From: Leeuwenhoekiella sp044542075
GTDB lineage: Bacteria > Bacteroidota > Bacteroidia > Flavobacteriales > Flavobacteriaceae
Assembly: GCF_044542075.1 (NCBI RefSeq)
Contig: NZ_JBITTU010000003.1
Location: 372,001-436,000 of the forward strand
Direction: 5' to 3'
DNA length: 64,000 nt
Shown here: positions 51,094 to 60,714 of the stretch, in pieces
Layout of the letters: each line of letters begins with the position of its first letter
Numbering within the stretch: the first letter of the stretch is position 1
Program-made: the position numbers and the translations under genes
Notes under the pieces: generated by a model
The model's database searches: none
Told to the model about the DNA's origin: nothing
The model's input: the letters and a program-made list of their open reading frames with translations, nothing else

Positions 51094-51926
51094 ATCGGCC
51101 AGAATTGTCTATTATCATTCCGTATTTCAACTCAGGTTCTTTTATTGAACGAACCTTAAAACTTGCAAGACAACAGATAAATGTTGATTTCGAAATTATT
51201 GTAGTAGATGATGGTTCAGATAAGCGAAATAAAGAAAAACTTTCAAATTATCTTGACCAGATTGATTTACTGCTAACTCAAGAGAATAAAGGACAAGGTG
51301 CCGCGCGCAACACGGGTATAGCTAAAGCAAAAGGAGAATTTATTCTTAATTGGGATGCAGATGATTATTTTGAAAGTGATTTTTGTAAAAAGGCAATTCA
51401 GGTGATCAAAAATGATAATAATGTCAAGTTGGTCACTAGCATAGGCAATAGAACAGACGGGAAAAATTATAGTGAGAGGATTATACCTGCTGGAGGAACA
51501 CTAAATAATTTTTTGTTTGATAACCAGGCCTTTGGAAGTGCATTGTTTAGAAAATTAGACTGGAGAACAGTTGATGGATATGATGAGACTCAAGAACTAA
51601 GAGGTTTTGAAGACTGGGAGTTTTATATACGTTTACTTAAAGAGGGTGGGATTGCATATGTACTACATGAATGCCTATTCACCTATTTTAGACATTCAGA
51701 ATCTACTACTTCAAAAATAAAAGATACGCGATATAACAAAAGATTGTACATCTACAAAAAGCATCAAGAACTTTATAAATCAAACTTCTCCTCTTTAATG
51801 GAAGACACGTTTAAAAGACTCGAAGGTGAGCGTAAAAGCAGGTCAAAAATAATTGAAGGAATTGATTTTAGAGTTGGTCGTTTTATTTTAAAGCCTATAC
51901 GTTTAATTAAGAGTTTATTTAATTGA
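51090..51926 (+). CDS. GT2 glycosyltransferase, GTG start
   Basis: A 278-residue GT-A enzyme: LSIIIPYFNSGSFIERTLKL, VVDDGSDKRN, GQGAARNTGIAKAKGEF and ILNWDADDYFES, with EDWEFYIRLLKEGG as the acceptor-side motif. The start is a GTG overlapping the upstream stop (GTGA), a sign of translational coupling. There is a basic C-terminal tail. Similar in layout to the next gene, with which it may share an origin by duplication. Confidence 0.9.
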   Translation: MNRPELSIIIPYFNSGSFIERTLKLARQQINVDFEIIVVDDGSDKRNKEKLSNYLDQIDLLLTQENKGQGAARNTGIAKAKGEFILNWDADDYFESDFCKKAIQVIKNDNNVKLVTSIGNRTDGKNYSERIIPAGGTLNNFLFDNQAFGSALFRKLDWRTVDGYDETQELRGFEDWEFYIRLLKEGGIAYVLHECLFTYFRHSESTTSKIKDTRYNKRLYIYKKHQELYKSNFSSLMEDTFKRLEGERKSRSKIIEGIDFRVGRFILKPIRLIKSLFN

Positions 51927-52789
51927 ATAATAAAAATAATGCTTTTGTTTCAGCGATTATCCCGGCTTATAATGCAGTAAATCATTTAACTAGGGCAATA
52001 GATTCTTTATTAAACCAAAGTAAACCTTTATTGGAGATTATAATTGTTGACGATGGTTCAACGGATACAACCTTGCAAATAGCAAAAGAGTATGAGTCTA
52101 AGTATAAAATTATAAGAATCATTAGTCAAGAGAATTTAGGGGTTTCTGCGGCTCGAAATGTTGCTATAAGAGAGTCTAAAGGTTTATACATTTTAATGCT
52201 GGATTCTGATGATTTTTTCGCAGAAACCTTTGTAGAAAAAGCTATTCAACTAATAGAAAGTGAAGGGTATGATGCGATTACTTGTGGAATAAATAAAATT
52301 GTAGGAAACAAAACTTTGTTTAAATGGATTCCTGACCAAAGTAAGATGAATAAAACCAATGTGCTTTTTGAGAATATTTCACCGGCTTGTTGTCTTTTTA
52401 AAAGAGATGTTTTTTATGAAATAGGGTTTTATGATGAGAGCTTCAGAACAGGTTTTGAGGATTGGGATTTTAATATCCGATTTATATTTTCAGATTACCA
52501 ATATGGAGTCATTGATGAGTATTTGTTTTCCTACTTTAAAACAGAAAATTCAAGAAGTGTTTTAGCCAATTTGCATGAAAAAGAGATAAGAAAGTTATTG
52601 ATAAAAAAATATAAAACCCATTATTCTAATTACCTAGAAGAATTTTCTGATTACGCTACTGAGCAAAAATCTAAGATTTTTTTAGAAGCTCAAAAGACAA
52701 AAAATAGTAAAGAATATCGTCTGGGTAAGGCTGCTTTGAGGCCGATAAGGTTTTTAAGAAAGGTACTCTGTACACTGATCAATAAATGA
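51923..52789 (+). CDS. GT2 glycosyltransferase, TTG start
   Basis: A 288-residue GT-A enzyme: VSAIIPAYNAVNHLTRAID, IIVDDGSTDTTL, GVSAARNVAIRESKGLY and ILMLDSDDFFAE; the acceptor motif is FEDWDFNIRFIF. The start is a TTG that overlaps the previous stop (TTGA). The tail AALRPIRFLRKVL resembles the end of the gene before it (KPIRLIKSLF), fitting tandem duplication and divergence. Confidence 0.9.
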   Translation: MNNKNNAFVSAIIPAYNAVNHLTRAIDSLLNQSKPLLEIIIVDDGSTDTTLQIAKEYESKYKIIRIISQENLGVSAARNVAIRESKGLYILMLDSDDFFAETFVEKAIQLIESEGYDAITCGINKIVGNKTLFKWIPDQSKMNKTNVLFENISPACCLFKRDVFYEIGFYDESFRTGFEDWDFNIRFIFSDYQYGVIDEYLFSYFKTENSRSVLANLHEKEIRKLLIKKYKTHYSNYLEEFSDYATEQKSKIFLEAQKTKNSKEYRLGKAALRPIRFLRKVLCTLINK

Positions 52790-53775
52790 AAGAATCACAA
52801 CCTCTCATTTCTGTTCTTTTACCCGTATACAATGCTGCAAATTTCATTGAGGAAAGTGTGCAAAGTATTCTCAATCAAACGCTAGGTGATTTTGAACTTT
52901 TAATAATAGATGATTGCTCCACAGATAGTACGCTAAAAGTAATTGAGAGTTTTGAAGACTCCCGTATTTTTCTTTATCGAAAGAAAATAAATAGCGGGTA
53001 TACTGAAAGTTTAAACTGGGGTATCACTAATTCAAGAGGGAAATATATTGCAAGAATGGATGCAGATGATATTAGTCTGCCTACGCGTTTTGAAAAACAA
53101 ATACGTTTTTTGGAAGAAAATCCGGATGTAGCTATTTGCGGCACAGATGCAAAAGTTATTGGGGGTGATTTAAAGTTTAATTATCCATCTTCTAACGAAG
53201 AAATTAAGATAAATCTTTTATTTGGCAGTTCTTTAGTTCACCCTACAATTATGGGAAGGCGTGAGGTATTCTTAGAATATTCTTACGATACATCAAAAGA
53301 ACCCGCAGAGGATTATGACTTATTTACGCGTCTCGCAGTTTCAGGGAAGAAAATGGCTAATATTCCTGAGTCTTTACTTGTATATCGTGTACACAGTAAT
53401 CAGATTTCTCAGGTTCAAAATACTAAGCAAAACAGCAGTGCTCAACAGAGTATGTTGAGAATGTTTAAGAAAATCCCATACGATAAAAATACGTTTAGTG
53501 ATACTCAGGTTTTAGAAGCTATATGGCCTTCAGGGCAGCATACAACAGATAGATTATTTAAAAGTATAGAATTTTATAAATGCATATATCACGAGAATGA
53601 TTTTTATGAACGCGCAAAATTTCAGAAAAGAATAGTGATAAAAAAAATGAATTATTTGAAGTTTCATTTAAATGGTAATCATTTGAAACCAACTGAGAGA
53701 ATTATCTTATATCTGCATTTCATTAAAATAAGTCCTATACGAGCTTTTAAGTACTTTCTTTCCAGAATTAAATGA
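52786..53775 (+). CDS. GT2 glycosyltransferase
   Basis: A 329-residue GT-A enzyme: ISVLLPVYNAANFIEESVQS, IIDDCSTDSTLK, TESLNWGITNSRGKYIARMD and the DADD metal site, then EDYDLFTRLAVSGKK. It is closest to the common WcaA-like GT2 type that adds galactose, rhamnose or related sugars, but no donor can be assigned. It overlaps both neighbours by four bases (ATGA). Confidence 0.92.
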   Translation: MKESQPLISVLLPVYNAANFIEESVQSILNQTLGDFELLIIDDCSTDSTLKVIESFEDSRIFLYRKKINSGYTESLNWGITNSRGKYIARMDADDISLPTRFEKQIRFLEENPDVAICGTDAKVIGGDLKFNYPSSNEEIKINLLFGSSLVHPTIMGRREVFLEYSYDTSKEPAEDYDLFTRLAVSGKKMANIPESLLVYRVHSNQISQVQNTKQNSSAQQSMLRMFKKIPYDKNTFSDTQVLEAIWPSGQHTTDRLFKSIEFYKCIYHENDFYERAKFQKRIVIKKMNYLKFHLNGNHLKPTERIILYLHFIKISPIRAFKYFLSRIK

Positions 53776-54593
53776 CAAGAATTGAATTGAGTTTGGTCAA
53801 AACAGTCAACAAATTGCAATATATACGTGCACTTCACGCTATATCTGAAGTTTGTGTTTTACATCTTTCTCCTGAAAATGAGAAGAAACTCAAACCTCTG
53901 CTTTCTTTTTTTGAAATAGAATACTGTTTAGAAACAGATACAAATTTTACAGATGTTTTAGATCTAATTACTGTAAATCATTCAAAGCCATTAACTAAAA
54001 TTGGTGAGTTAGAAAGACCATTAATTTTCGCCAACTCACTAACAAATTTTCTAAAAAATAGTTGGCCTGAAGCCAAAAATTTAAAATTTAGTTTTGTTGG
54101 TCTTTTTACAAAAGAAAGAAAGATTGCGTTATTAAAATGGATTAAAAACTTCGATAATTCGATTTTTTATCCCTTTTATCTAAACTACAGACCAGTTACA
54201 AAAGCAGTAAATTTACAACTTAACTTTACTAAGAAAAAGAGTTTATTCTATATAAGTGCTTCTAAAAGAGGACGCGAATTTCCTTCGAAATCATTTGATT
54301 TAAATTACTTCAACATATTATTGAGATCAAAATTTGTTCTCTGCCCTTCGGGTGATTTTGTGTGGACTTACAGATTTTATGAAAGTGTTTTGTGCGGGGC
54401 GATTCCTGTTATTGAAAAATACTGTGAAGCATATGAAGGATATATATTCAGGTATTTTAACGATGATACTAACTCATTTCAATGGTCAGAAGAAATAGCC
54501 CTTTATAATTATAAATTATGCGTAAGTCAAATAACAGTTTCTCGTGAAGAATTATATAACTCACTACTAAATAACACAAGTTGTAATTTTTAA
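53772..54593 (+). CDS. Exostosin-like (GT47-type) glycosyltransferase-like protein
   Basis: A 273-residue protein. The N-terminal 150 residues match nothing I know. The C-terminal part contains RSKFVLCPSGDFVWTYRFYE and SVLCGAIPVI, the arrangement of exostosin/GT47-like domains and related bacterial capsule enzymes (the FxLxPxG...R..E..xGxIPVI pattern). A glycosyltransferase is the probable role. It overlaps the previous stop by ATGA. Alternative: a degenerate or non-catalytic glycosyltransferase. Confidence 0.65.
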   Translation: MTRIELSLVKTVNKLQYIRALHAISEVCVLHLSPENEKKLKPLLSFFEIEYCLETDTNFTDVLDLITVNHSKPLTKIGELERPLIFANSLTNFLKNSWPEAKNLKFSFVGLFTKERKIALLKWIKNFDNSIFYPFYLNYRPVTKAVNLQLNFTKKKSLFYISASKRGREFPSKSFDLNYFNILLRSKFVLCPSGDFVWTYRFYESVLCGAIPVIEKYCEAYEGYIFRYFNDDTNSFQWSEEIALYNYKLCVSQITVSREELYNSLLNNTSCNF

Positions 54594-54600
54594 AGTACAA

Positions 54601-55485
54601 ATGATGGTTCACTTATATTGGTGGAAAAGTAGTACCAGTAATTTTAAAAATTTTGGTGATGAAGTAGGGCCCTATATATTGATAAAGCTTTTTAAAGCAA
54701 AAGTAAATTGGGTAGTTCATCCTTCAATGAGAAGGTACAAGTATTTTATAACGCATTATCTAAGTGCTGGTAGTATTATTTCTGAAGCCAAAATGAATTC
54801 GGTAGTATGGGGTAGTGGAATTATGTTTGAAAATCAGGAAGTAAAAGATGCAAATTTTATTGCTGTCAGAGGGCCATACACGAAGAGTCGACTGGAGTCT
54901 TTAGGATACTCAGTTCCTAATATTTTGGGAGATCCAGCACTATTACTTCCTCTTTGTTATAACCCTGTGTGTCAAAATGGTTTTGAGATTGGAGTAATAC
55001 CGCACTATGTTGATTACGAAAGAGTTAATAAGGCTTTTCGTTATTCAAGTCAGGTTAAGGTAATTAACTTAAAAACAGATCAGATTGAAGAAGTTATTCG
55101 TCAGATAAAACAGTGTAAGCTAATACTAAGCTCTTCTCTACATGGGCTCATTGTGCCCAATGCGTATGGGATAACTGCAATTTGGGTAAAATTTTCAGAT
55201 CACTTGGGAGGTGACGGTATCAAGTTTAAGGATTATCTAGCCACCGTTGGACTTGGTGATCAGACATATATCGATCTTCGAAATAGTAAGTTGGAATTAA
55301 ACGAATTGACCAGCATAGTCAAACAGAATCAAGATTTATGGAGACCAAATATGGATGACGTAAAAAAATGCCAGGATGACTTGCTTCAAGCTGCACCTTG
55401 GTCAAAACCTTTCGCGTCCCAGGTGTTTTTTAATATAAAACATAAGATAAGGTTCATATATAAACTGGTTAAGACTTATTTCTGA
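54601..55485 (+). CDS. Polysaccharide pyruvyl transferase family protein
   Basis: A 294-residue enzyme of the CsaB/WcaK/ExoV family, which transfers a ketal pyruvate from phosphoenolpyruvate onto a sugar. The N-terminal FKNFGDEVGPYILIKLF, the VRGPYTKSRLESLGY segment, GDPALLLPL, and the late LILSSSLHGLIVPNAYGI with its HG are all family features. Pyruvylation would add negative charge to the polymer, complementing the sialic-type acid made by the genes at the right edge. The start is one of two adjacent ATG codons. Confidence 0.93.
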   Translation: MMVHLYWWKSSTSNFKNFGDEVGPYILIKLFKAKVNWVVHPSMRRYKYFITHYLSAGSIISEAKMNSVVWGSGIMFENQEVKDANFIAVRGPYTKSRLESLGYSVPNILGDPALLLPLCYNPVCQNGFEIGVIPHYVDYERVNKAFRYSSQVKVINLKTDQIEEVIRQIKQCKLILSSSLHGLIVPNAYGITAIWVKFSDHLGGDGIKFKDYLATVGLGDQTYIDLRNSKLELNELTSIVKQNQDLWRPNMDDVKKCQDDLLQAAPWSKPFASQVFFNIKHKIRFIYKLVKTYF

Positions 55486-56429
55486 TGAAGGAGACAGTTT
55501 ATATAATAATAGCAGCTTTCAATAGAGAAAGTTTGATAAAGGAAACTTTGCAAAGTATTGGTAATCAAACCTATTCTAATTTTAAATGTATAGTTATTGA
55601 TGATAATTCTACAGATTCGACAGCAGAAATTGTTAAATACTTTGCAGATAGTGATATGAGGTTTAAGTACTACCTCAAACCACCTTCTTATGAACAGGGA
55701 TTGCCGCAAACACGAAATTATGGCCTGGATATCGTTGAAAGCTACAATCCAAAATATGTTCAATTTTTTGACGATGATGATATAATGCATCCTCAAAAGT
55801 TAGAATTACAAATGAATGCTTTTAATCTTAATGATGAAGTAGCGCTTGTAAATTGTCAGTATAGCGGTTTCAGAGAGGTATCAAAAATTGATTTTGATAA
55901 AATAGATGATGAGATAAACGTAAGAACTGAAAACCCAGCAAAGGATTTCCTTTTTAAAAAAATTAAATTCCATTCTTGTGGGCCCATTTTTAAATGGGAT
56001 TTAATTAAGAAGATGAGATTTGATCGAGAGCTTAAATTTTTTGCTGAAGAAGAAGAATTCTATTTGAGAATGCTTTTCAAAGAAAATCCTGCTTATGATG
56101 CAATTCACAGACCCTTGTTCTATTACAGGCACCATTCTAAAAGTGTGACTGGGAATAACGATAACAGAATACAAAAAATAGGGACAACATTTATATTAGA
56201 TCAAAAAATGTGGGATTTCTTTAGCGAGAATAATTTAGTAGATCGGGACTTAATAGCATATTACACGAAAAGATTCAGCATTGATTTTTATAATAAAGCC
56301 TATTTAAAAAAAATAGATACCTACCTAAAAATAGCACCATCATATAGTGTGTTTTATAAAGCAAAAATTGGGATACTCCTGAAACTTTATTCTTTTTTGA
56401 GAAAAGTATTTTTTAAAATACTACAATAA
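55485..56429 (+). CDS. GT2 glycosyltransferase
   Basis: A 314-residue GT-A enzyme: VYIIIAAFNRESLIKETLQS, VIDDNSTDSTAEI, PQTRNYGLDIVESYNPKYVQ and FFDDDDIMHPQKL, a DDDD version of the metal site. The acceptor side has FAEEEEFYLRMLFK. The layout is similar to the KGANACRN group but lacks that motif. It overlaps the pyruvyl transferase stop by one base. A 45-base gap follows. Confidence 0.9.
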   Translation: MKETVYIIIAAFNRESLIKETLQSIGNQTYSNFKCIVIDDNSTDSTAEIVKYFADSDMRFKYYLKPPSYEQGLPQTRNYGLDIVESYNPKYVQFFDDDDIMHPQKLELQMNAFNLNDEVALVNCQYSGFREVSKIDFDKIDDEINVRTENPAKDFLFKKIKFHSCGPIFKWDLIKKMRFDRELKFFAEEEEFYLRMLFKENPAYDAIHRPLFYYRHHSKSVTGNNDNRIQKIGTTFILDQKMWDFFSENNLVDRDLIAYYTKRFSIDFYNKAYLKKIDTYLKIAPSYSVFYKAKIGILLKLYSFLRKVFFKILQ

Positions 56430-56474
56430 CTAGTTGTTTCTATTTAAACATCTAACTATATAAAGCTTCTAAAC

Positions 56475-57530
56475 ATGAAAATTTTTGATAGAATTTTATT
56501 TTCTTCAAAAAAAGAATTAGCTCTTTTTAAAAAGTATATTCTTTTAAGAAGGAAAACCAAGAGGTTAGGGAGTAATGAAAAAACCGTTTTTATAAACATT
56601 TATAATCCAGATGATTATAAATTTTATCTATACAACTTTATTAAGTTTTTCTTAATTGAAGGTTATGTAGTTTACATACCTAATAGTTTATTTAATTTCA
56701 GAAAATTTAATAAACATATTTCTAATGTGTTTATAGAAAATTCAGTTGTATTGAAAAGTTTTCCTAAAGCAAATTTAGTATTTGATGATGGCAATTTAAG
56801 TATTGATTATTTTAATGCTACAGCCAGGTTGCAAAATAAAGGTTATTTTATTCCTATGTCTTCACATCCTCAAATGTATCAACAGAATCATTGGGATCGA
56901 AAATTAAATACCGAGAAATTATATACGAAAGCTATTTTGGTTGGGAACTTTAATGCTGATTATTATTCCCAAATAAACAATACAAAATTTGATAGTATTC
57001 CCAGACATATTATTTACAACTATCTTTTAGAAAAGAAAATAGCTAAGACACTTAGTAGTCCAAAAAATGTACTTAATGTTGGTCATGAAGTATTAAATTT
57101 CCTTTGTGTTTTTGTAAATAGAACAAAGAATGAAATACCTCAAAAGCATTTAAGAAATTTTTTAAATAAATTCTATTTTTTTTTGGCAGCACCAGGAGTA
57201 TTAATGCCTCTTTCGCATAATATCATTGAGGCAATGTCAGTAGGATCGATTCCTATTTTACAAAGAAATTATGCCAATCTATTTATGCCTGCTCTTTCAC
57301 ATAGAGTTAATTGCTTAATTTTTGATGATTTAAATCAATTAGGCAATTTACTTTTAGAAATCGAATTTTTAGAACTTAAGTTTATAAAACAAATGTCTAG
57401 AAATACCCAAAATTACTACAATCAGTTCCTAAGCCCTTCTGCTGTGGTTGAACGCATTAAACTGGAATATAAAAATAAGAATACTTTTTACCTTTTGGGG
57501 GAGCTAAATAGTATTGAAAAAATGTCTTAA
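56475..57530 (+). CDS. Glycosyltransferase-like protein, family unclear
   Basis: A 351-residue protein without a signal or membrane helix. The C-terminal half contains FFLAAPGVLMPLSHNIIEAM followed by SVGSIPILQRNYANLFMP, the layout of exostosin/GT-B donor sites (proline/glycine turn, then E..S.GSIP). The N-terminal half (FINIYNPDDYKFYLYNFIKF) is not recognised. It is likely a glycosyltransferase of an uncommon type. It is one of few genes in the cluster not overlapping either neighbour. Confidence 0.6.
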   Translation: MKIFDRILFSSKKELALFKKYILLRRKTKRLGSNEKTVFINIYNPDDYKFYLYNFIKFFLIEGYVVYIPNSLFNFRKFNKHISNVFIENSVVLKSFPKANLVFDDGNLSIDYFNATARLQNKGYFIPMSSHPQMYQQNHWDRKLNTEKLYTKAILVGNFNADYYSQINNTKFDSIPRHIIYNYLLEKKIAKTLSSPKNVLNVGHEVLNFLCVFVNRTKNEIPQKHLRNFLNKFYFFLAAPGVLMPLSHNIIEAMSVGSIPILQRNYANLFMPALSHRVNCLIFDDLNQLGNLLLEIEFLELKFIKQMSRNTQNYYNQFLSPSAVVERIKLEYKNKNTFYLLGELNSIEKMS

Positions 57531-57565
57531 AGCAATAAAGGCAAACTTTTTAATTGGTTACTAAT

Positions 57566-58549
57566 ATGCGCAGAGGTTCAAATCCTGAAAAACTAAAAGA
57601 GAACACTTTAAAAAAATACTATCATCGAATTATAGTTATAATTCATATTCCAAATCAAGAGGAAGATTATTATAAAGATCAATTGCCTGTTTTGCAGAAA
57701 TGTTTAGATGGGTTATTTGCTACAATTAATAGGTCAATATCTGTGGTGACAATTATTGATAATAATTCCTGCCAAGAGGTCAAAAATCTTTTGGACTTAT
57801 ATCAGGATAAAATTGAAAAATTAGTAAGATTAAGAGAGAATTTAGGTAAGGTAGCGCCTATTCTTAACGAGGTAAGAGGCATTTTTGAACCCTTTGTTAC
57901 GCTTATGGATTCTGATGTATTATTATTTGAAGGCTGGGAAAAAGCGGTTATTAATATATTCCAGAAATATAAATATGCAGGTATTGTAGCCCCACTGCCT
58001 TGTCCAAATCTGGCATTTTATAACAATTCAGCAGTATTTGTAAAGAATTTTCTTTTTGGAAAATTGGGGTACGATAAAGTCGTTGACGATAAAGACTGTA
58101 AACTTTACCTAAAAGGTTTTAATAGTGATTATCTATTAAATAGAGCCAACAGGCAATATGACTGGAAAGAAAAAAGTTATTTTTTCAAGAATGATCCGTC
58201 TGTTATTATCGGAGCAGGTCACTTCGTAGCAACTTACAGAACTAAACTATTTCATAAATATAACAATCAGCCTGAATATAAATTCAAAGGAGGTTATGAA
58301 GATGAATTTCTTGATAAGATAAGCGATAAGCAAGGTTTTTACAGGTTATCTACAGTAAAAACTTATGCTTATCATATGGGAAATGTACTAGACAATTTTA
58401 TAACAAATACTTTAAGTAGGTCAAATGATGACCATGTTGACGTTGAAGTATTAAAACAGGCAAGTAGTTTTTCAGTTAAAAATAATTTTCATCCCTATAA
58501 GCTTGTAGATTTTCTGTTTAGGGTTGTGAAAAAGGTGTATAAACTTTAG
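57566..58549 (+). CDS. Glycosyltransferase-like GT-A protein
   Basis: A 327-residue protein with a GT-A signature though divergent from its neighbours: IIVIIHIPNQEEDYYKDQLP, VTIIDNNSCQEVKNLL, RENLGKVAPILNEV and VTLMDSDVLLFEGW, with the DSD metal site. A later PSVIIGAGHFVATYRTKLF and GGYEDEFLDK fit the acceptor side of GT2-like enzymes. The frame opens at a TTG at 57554; the ATG at 57566 is preferred. Donor unknown. Confidence 0.7.
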   Translation: MRRGSNPEKLKENTLKKYYHRIIVIIHIPNQEEDYYKDQLPVLQKCLDGLFATINRSISVVTIIDNNSCQEVKNLLDLYQDKIEKLVRLRENLGKVAPILNEVRGIFEPFVTLMDSDVLLFEGWEKAVINIFQKYKYAGIVAPLPCPNLAFYNNSAVFVKNFLFGKLGYDKVVDDKDCKLYLKGFNSDYLLNRANRQYDWKEKSYFFKNDPSVIIGAGHFVATYRTKLFHKYNNQPEYKFKGGYEDEFLDKISDKQGFYRLSTVKTYAYHMGNVLDNFITNTLSRSNDDHVDVEVLKQASSFSVKNNFHPYKLVDFLFRVVKKVYKL

Positions 58550-58556
58550 CTTAAAT

Positions 58557-59792
58557 ATGATATTAATTGTTGTAGACTCAATTGATCCAGAAGATAGTAG
58601 TGGTTCTAAGGTTAATGTAGCGTTTATATCAAATCTCAAAAAAGCAGGTTATGAAGTAAAGGTTTTAACCTTAAATAAAGCTCATAATAAAAATCTTCAA
58701 TTAGGAGAACTACTTGTAGAACCAATAAAAAACTTAAATTATTTTTTAAGTAGAGTACAGCGTGTATTTCAGCGTTATGTGAAAATTGATCTCTCCCTAG
58801 TTTTGGAGAATAGATTTGGTTTTTCATTTACATTTTTTAATGAATGTCAATCTCTTCAAAAAGAACTTGAACAACTAGATACAATTTTTTTTGAATTAAT
58901 AATTACGCTGAGTAAAGGAGAAAGTTTTAGGCCTCATTACGCCGTCCTTCATTCACTTAAGTGGCATACTAAATGGCTTGCATACATTCACGACCCCTAT
59001 CCTTTCCAAAACTATCCTGAGCCTTATAGATTTATACCTAAAGGCGCAGCGCAGAAACATCGTTTTTTTAAAAAGCTAGCCGTCACCTGTCGTTTTGCAG
59101 GTTTCCCGTCTCAATATCTTGCAGATCATATGGCAAATTTTTACGGTGACTTTTTAACCAAACAAGTTATTATCCCACATCAATATGATTCCTCTTTCAG
59201 GATTGGAGCGTTACCATCTTTTTTTAATAAAGAAATGTTCAACCTTGTTCACGCGGGTAACCTTATTGCAGGCAGATCTCCTGAAGGTTTGCTTAAAGGC
59301 TTCGAGGGGTTTCTGAAAATAAATCCTGAAGCTAGGGGTAAGTCTTTTTTACACCTCATCGGGCCTTCTGGAAGCTACTCAGATTTGTTTGAAGACTTTT
59401 TAGAGATTGAGGAGTTTTTGCCTAGACCTTCAGTATCATACGCTGAAGCCGTAGCACTTCAAACCCATGCAACTGTTAATCTAATCATAGAGGCTAGTGA
59501 CTCTGCATATAGTCCATTTTTACCAGCGAAGATGGCGCATTTGGTCCACGCAGATAAACCAATTTTCACCCTGAGTCCAGATGTAAGTGAAGTAAGAAGA
59601 TTACTGGGTGCAGAATATAGCTGGCAATGTAGAGCAGATGATAGTGAGCAGATTACTCACATTATTTCTAACTTATATAATCAATGGAAAGAGATTGGTC
59701 ACAATATGTCATTAAACAGACAGGATCTCCAAAATTATTTTTCAACATCTCACTTGGATGAAAAAATTCAATTTCTAAGAAATGAAGCCTGA
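58557..59792 (+). CDS. GT4-like glycosyltransferase (GT-B)
   Basis: A 411-residue protein: MILIVVDSIDPEDSSGSKVN opens a GT-B N-terminal domain with VAFISNLKKAGYEVKVLTLN; the second domain has FNLVHAGNLIAGRSPEGLLK, LHLIGPSG and the late AKMAHLVHADKPIFTLSPD. The expected EX7E glutamates are not obvious, so its activity is less certain than for the GT4 gene at 47010. Its end overlaps the next gene by 11 bases. Confidence 0.75.
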   Translation: MILIVVDSIDPEDSSGSKVNVAFISNLKKAGYEVKVLTLNKAHNKNLQLGELLVEPIKNLNYFLSRVQRVFQRYVKIDLSLVLENRFGFSFTFFNECQSLQKELEQLDTIFFELIITLSKGESFRPHYAVLHSLKWHTKWLAYIHDPYPFQNYPEPYRFIPKGAAQKHRFFKKLAVTCRFAGFPSQYLADHMANFYGDFLTKQVIIPHQYDSSFRIGALPSFFNKEMFNLVHAGNLIAGRSPEGLLKGFEGFLKINPEARGKSFLHLIGPSGSYSDLFEDFLEIEEFLPRPSVSYAEAVALQTHATVNLIIEASDSAYSPFLPAKMAHLVHADKPIFTLSPDVSEVRRLLGAEYSWQCRADDSEQITHIISNLYNQWKEIGHNMSLNRQDLQNYFSTSHLDEKIQFLRNEA

Positions 59793-60714
59793 ATTTTTTA
59801 AAAATATTACACTTGTTATTACAACTTATAATAGAAAAGTTGCTTTGTGGAAAACACTGAATAAACTTAAGGGCCTAATACCTTTTAAGCAAATTATAAT
59901 ATGTAATGATGCTTCAACAGATTTATCCTACAATGAATTGCATAAGCACTTTTCTGAAATCCTATGGATTACAAACATTTCAAATGAGGGATTGATCTCA
60001 AGTAGGAATCGGTTGATGAATCTAGTAAAAACTGAATATATTATATCGTTAGATGATGATGCTCACTTTTTAACCCCGGAAGCTTTGTTAAATGCGATAA
60101 ATTTTATGGAAGAAAATGATGATTGCGGGGTTCTGGCATTTAGATTATTTTGGGGTCTAAATAAACCTAAAACCACTATATCTAGATTCAAAGTAAAAAG
60201 AGTGCGCAATTATGTAGGCTGTGGTCATTTATATAGAACTGAAGTCTGGAAGAATGTTGTAGTCCAATATCCTGATTGGTATCAATTTTATGGCGAGGAG
60301 GACTATGCTTCATTAAAATTATTTAAAGCTGGATGGCATATTTATTACTTTCCGCAAGTTCTTATTCATCATAGGGTGTCGTTGAAAAAACGTAAACGAC
60401 AAAAAGAATCTCAAAGCAGAACTAGACGTTCACTACACGCAGCGTGGAGTAATTATTTGATATTCTATCCTAGAACTATTGCTTACCAGCGTATTTTATA
60501 TTCTTTGAAAGAACAAATTCGCTTAAAGTTATTAAAAGGAGATTTGAAACTCATCAAGTATTTGAGCTTGGCAATTTTAGATCTGATTCAATTTACTCCT
60601 AAAAGGCAAAGGCTAAATTTTAGATTAGATAATGATCAACTTAGAAATTATTTAAATTTACCTCAAGCCCCAATTTACTGGAAACCCAAAAAGGTTAAAA
60701 GCATTGATAGATAA
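59782..60714 (+). CDS. GT2 glycosyltransferase
   Basis: A 310-residue GT-A enzyme: ITLVITTYNRKVALWKTLNK, IICNDASTDLS, LISSRNRLMNLVKTEYIISL and LDDDAHFLTPEAL, with the DDD metal site. FYGEEDYASLKLFKAGWHIY, YFPQVLIHHRVSLKKRKR on the acceptor side recall rhamnosyltransferase-like enzymes. It overlaps the following frameshifted gene by 11 bases. Confidence 0.9.
   Translation: MKPEFFKNITLVITTYNRKVALWKTLNKLKGLIPFKQIIICNDASTDLSYNELHKHFSEILWITNISNEGLISSRNRLMNLVKTEYIISLDDDAHFLTPEALLNAINFMEENDDCGVLAFRLFWGLNKPKTTISRFKVKRVRNYVGCGHLYRTEVWKNVVVQYPDWYQFYGEEDYASLKLFKAGWHIYYFPQVLIHHRVSLKKRKRQKESQSRTRRSLHAAWSNYLIFYPRTIAYQRILYSLKEQIRLKLLKGDLKLIKYLSLAILDLIQFTPKRQRLNFRLDNDQLRNYLNLPQAPIYWKPKKVKSIDR

Noticed and set aside
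48239..53775. Tandem glycosyltransferases as evidence for a recent repeat or mobile element
   Set aside because: The genes share motifs but the DNA is well diverged; no direct repeats, inverted ends or transposase was found.
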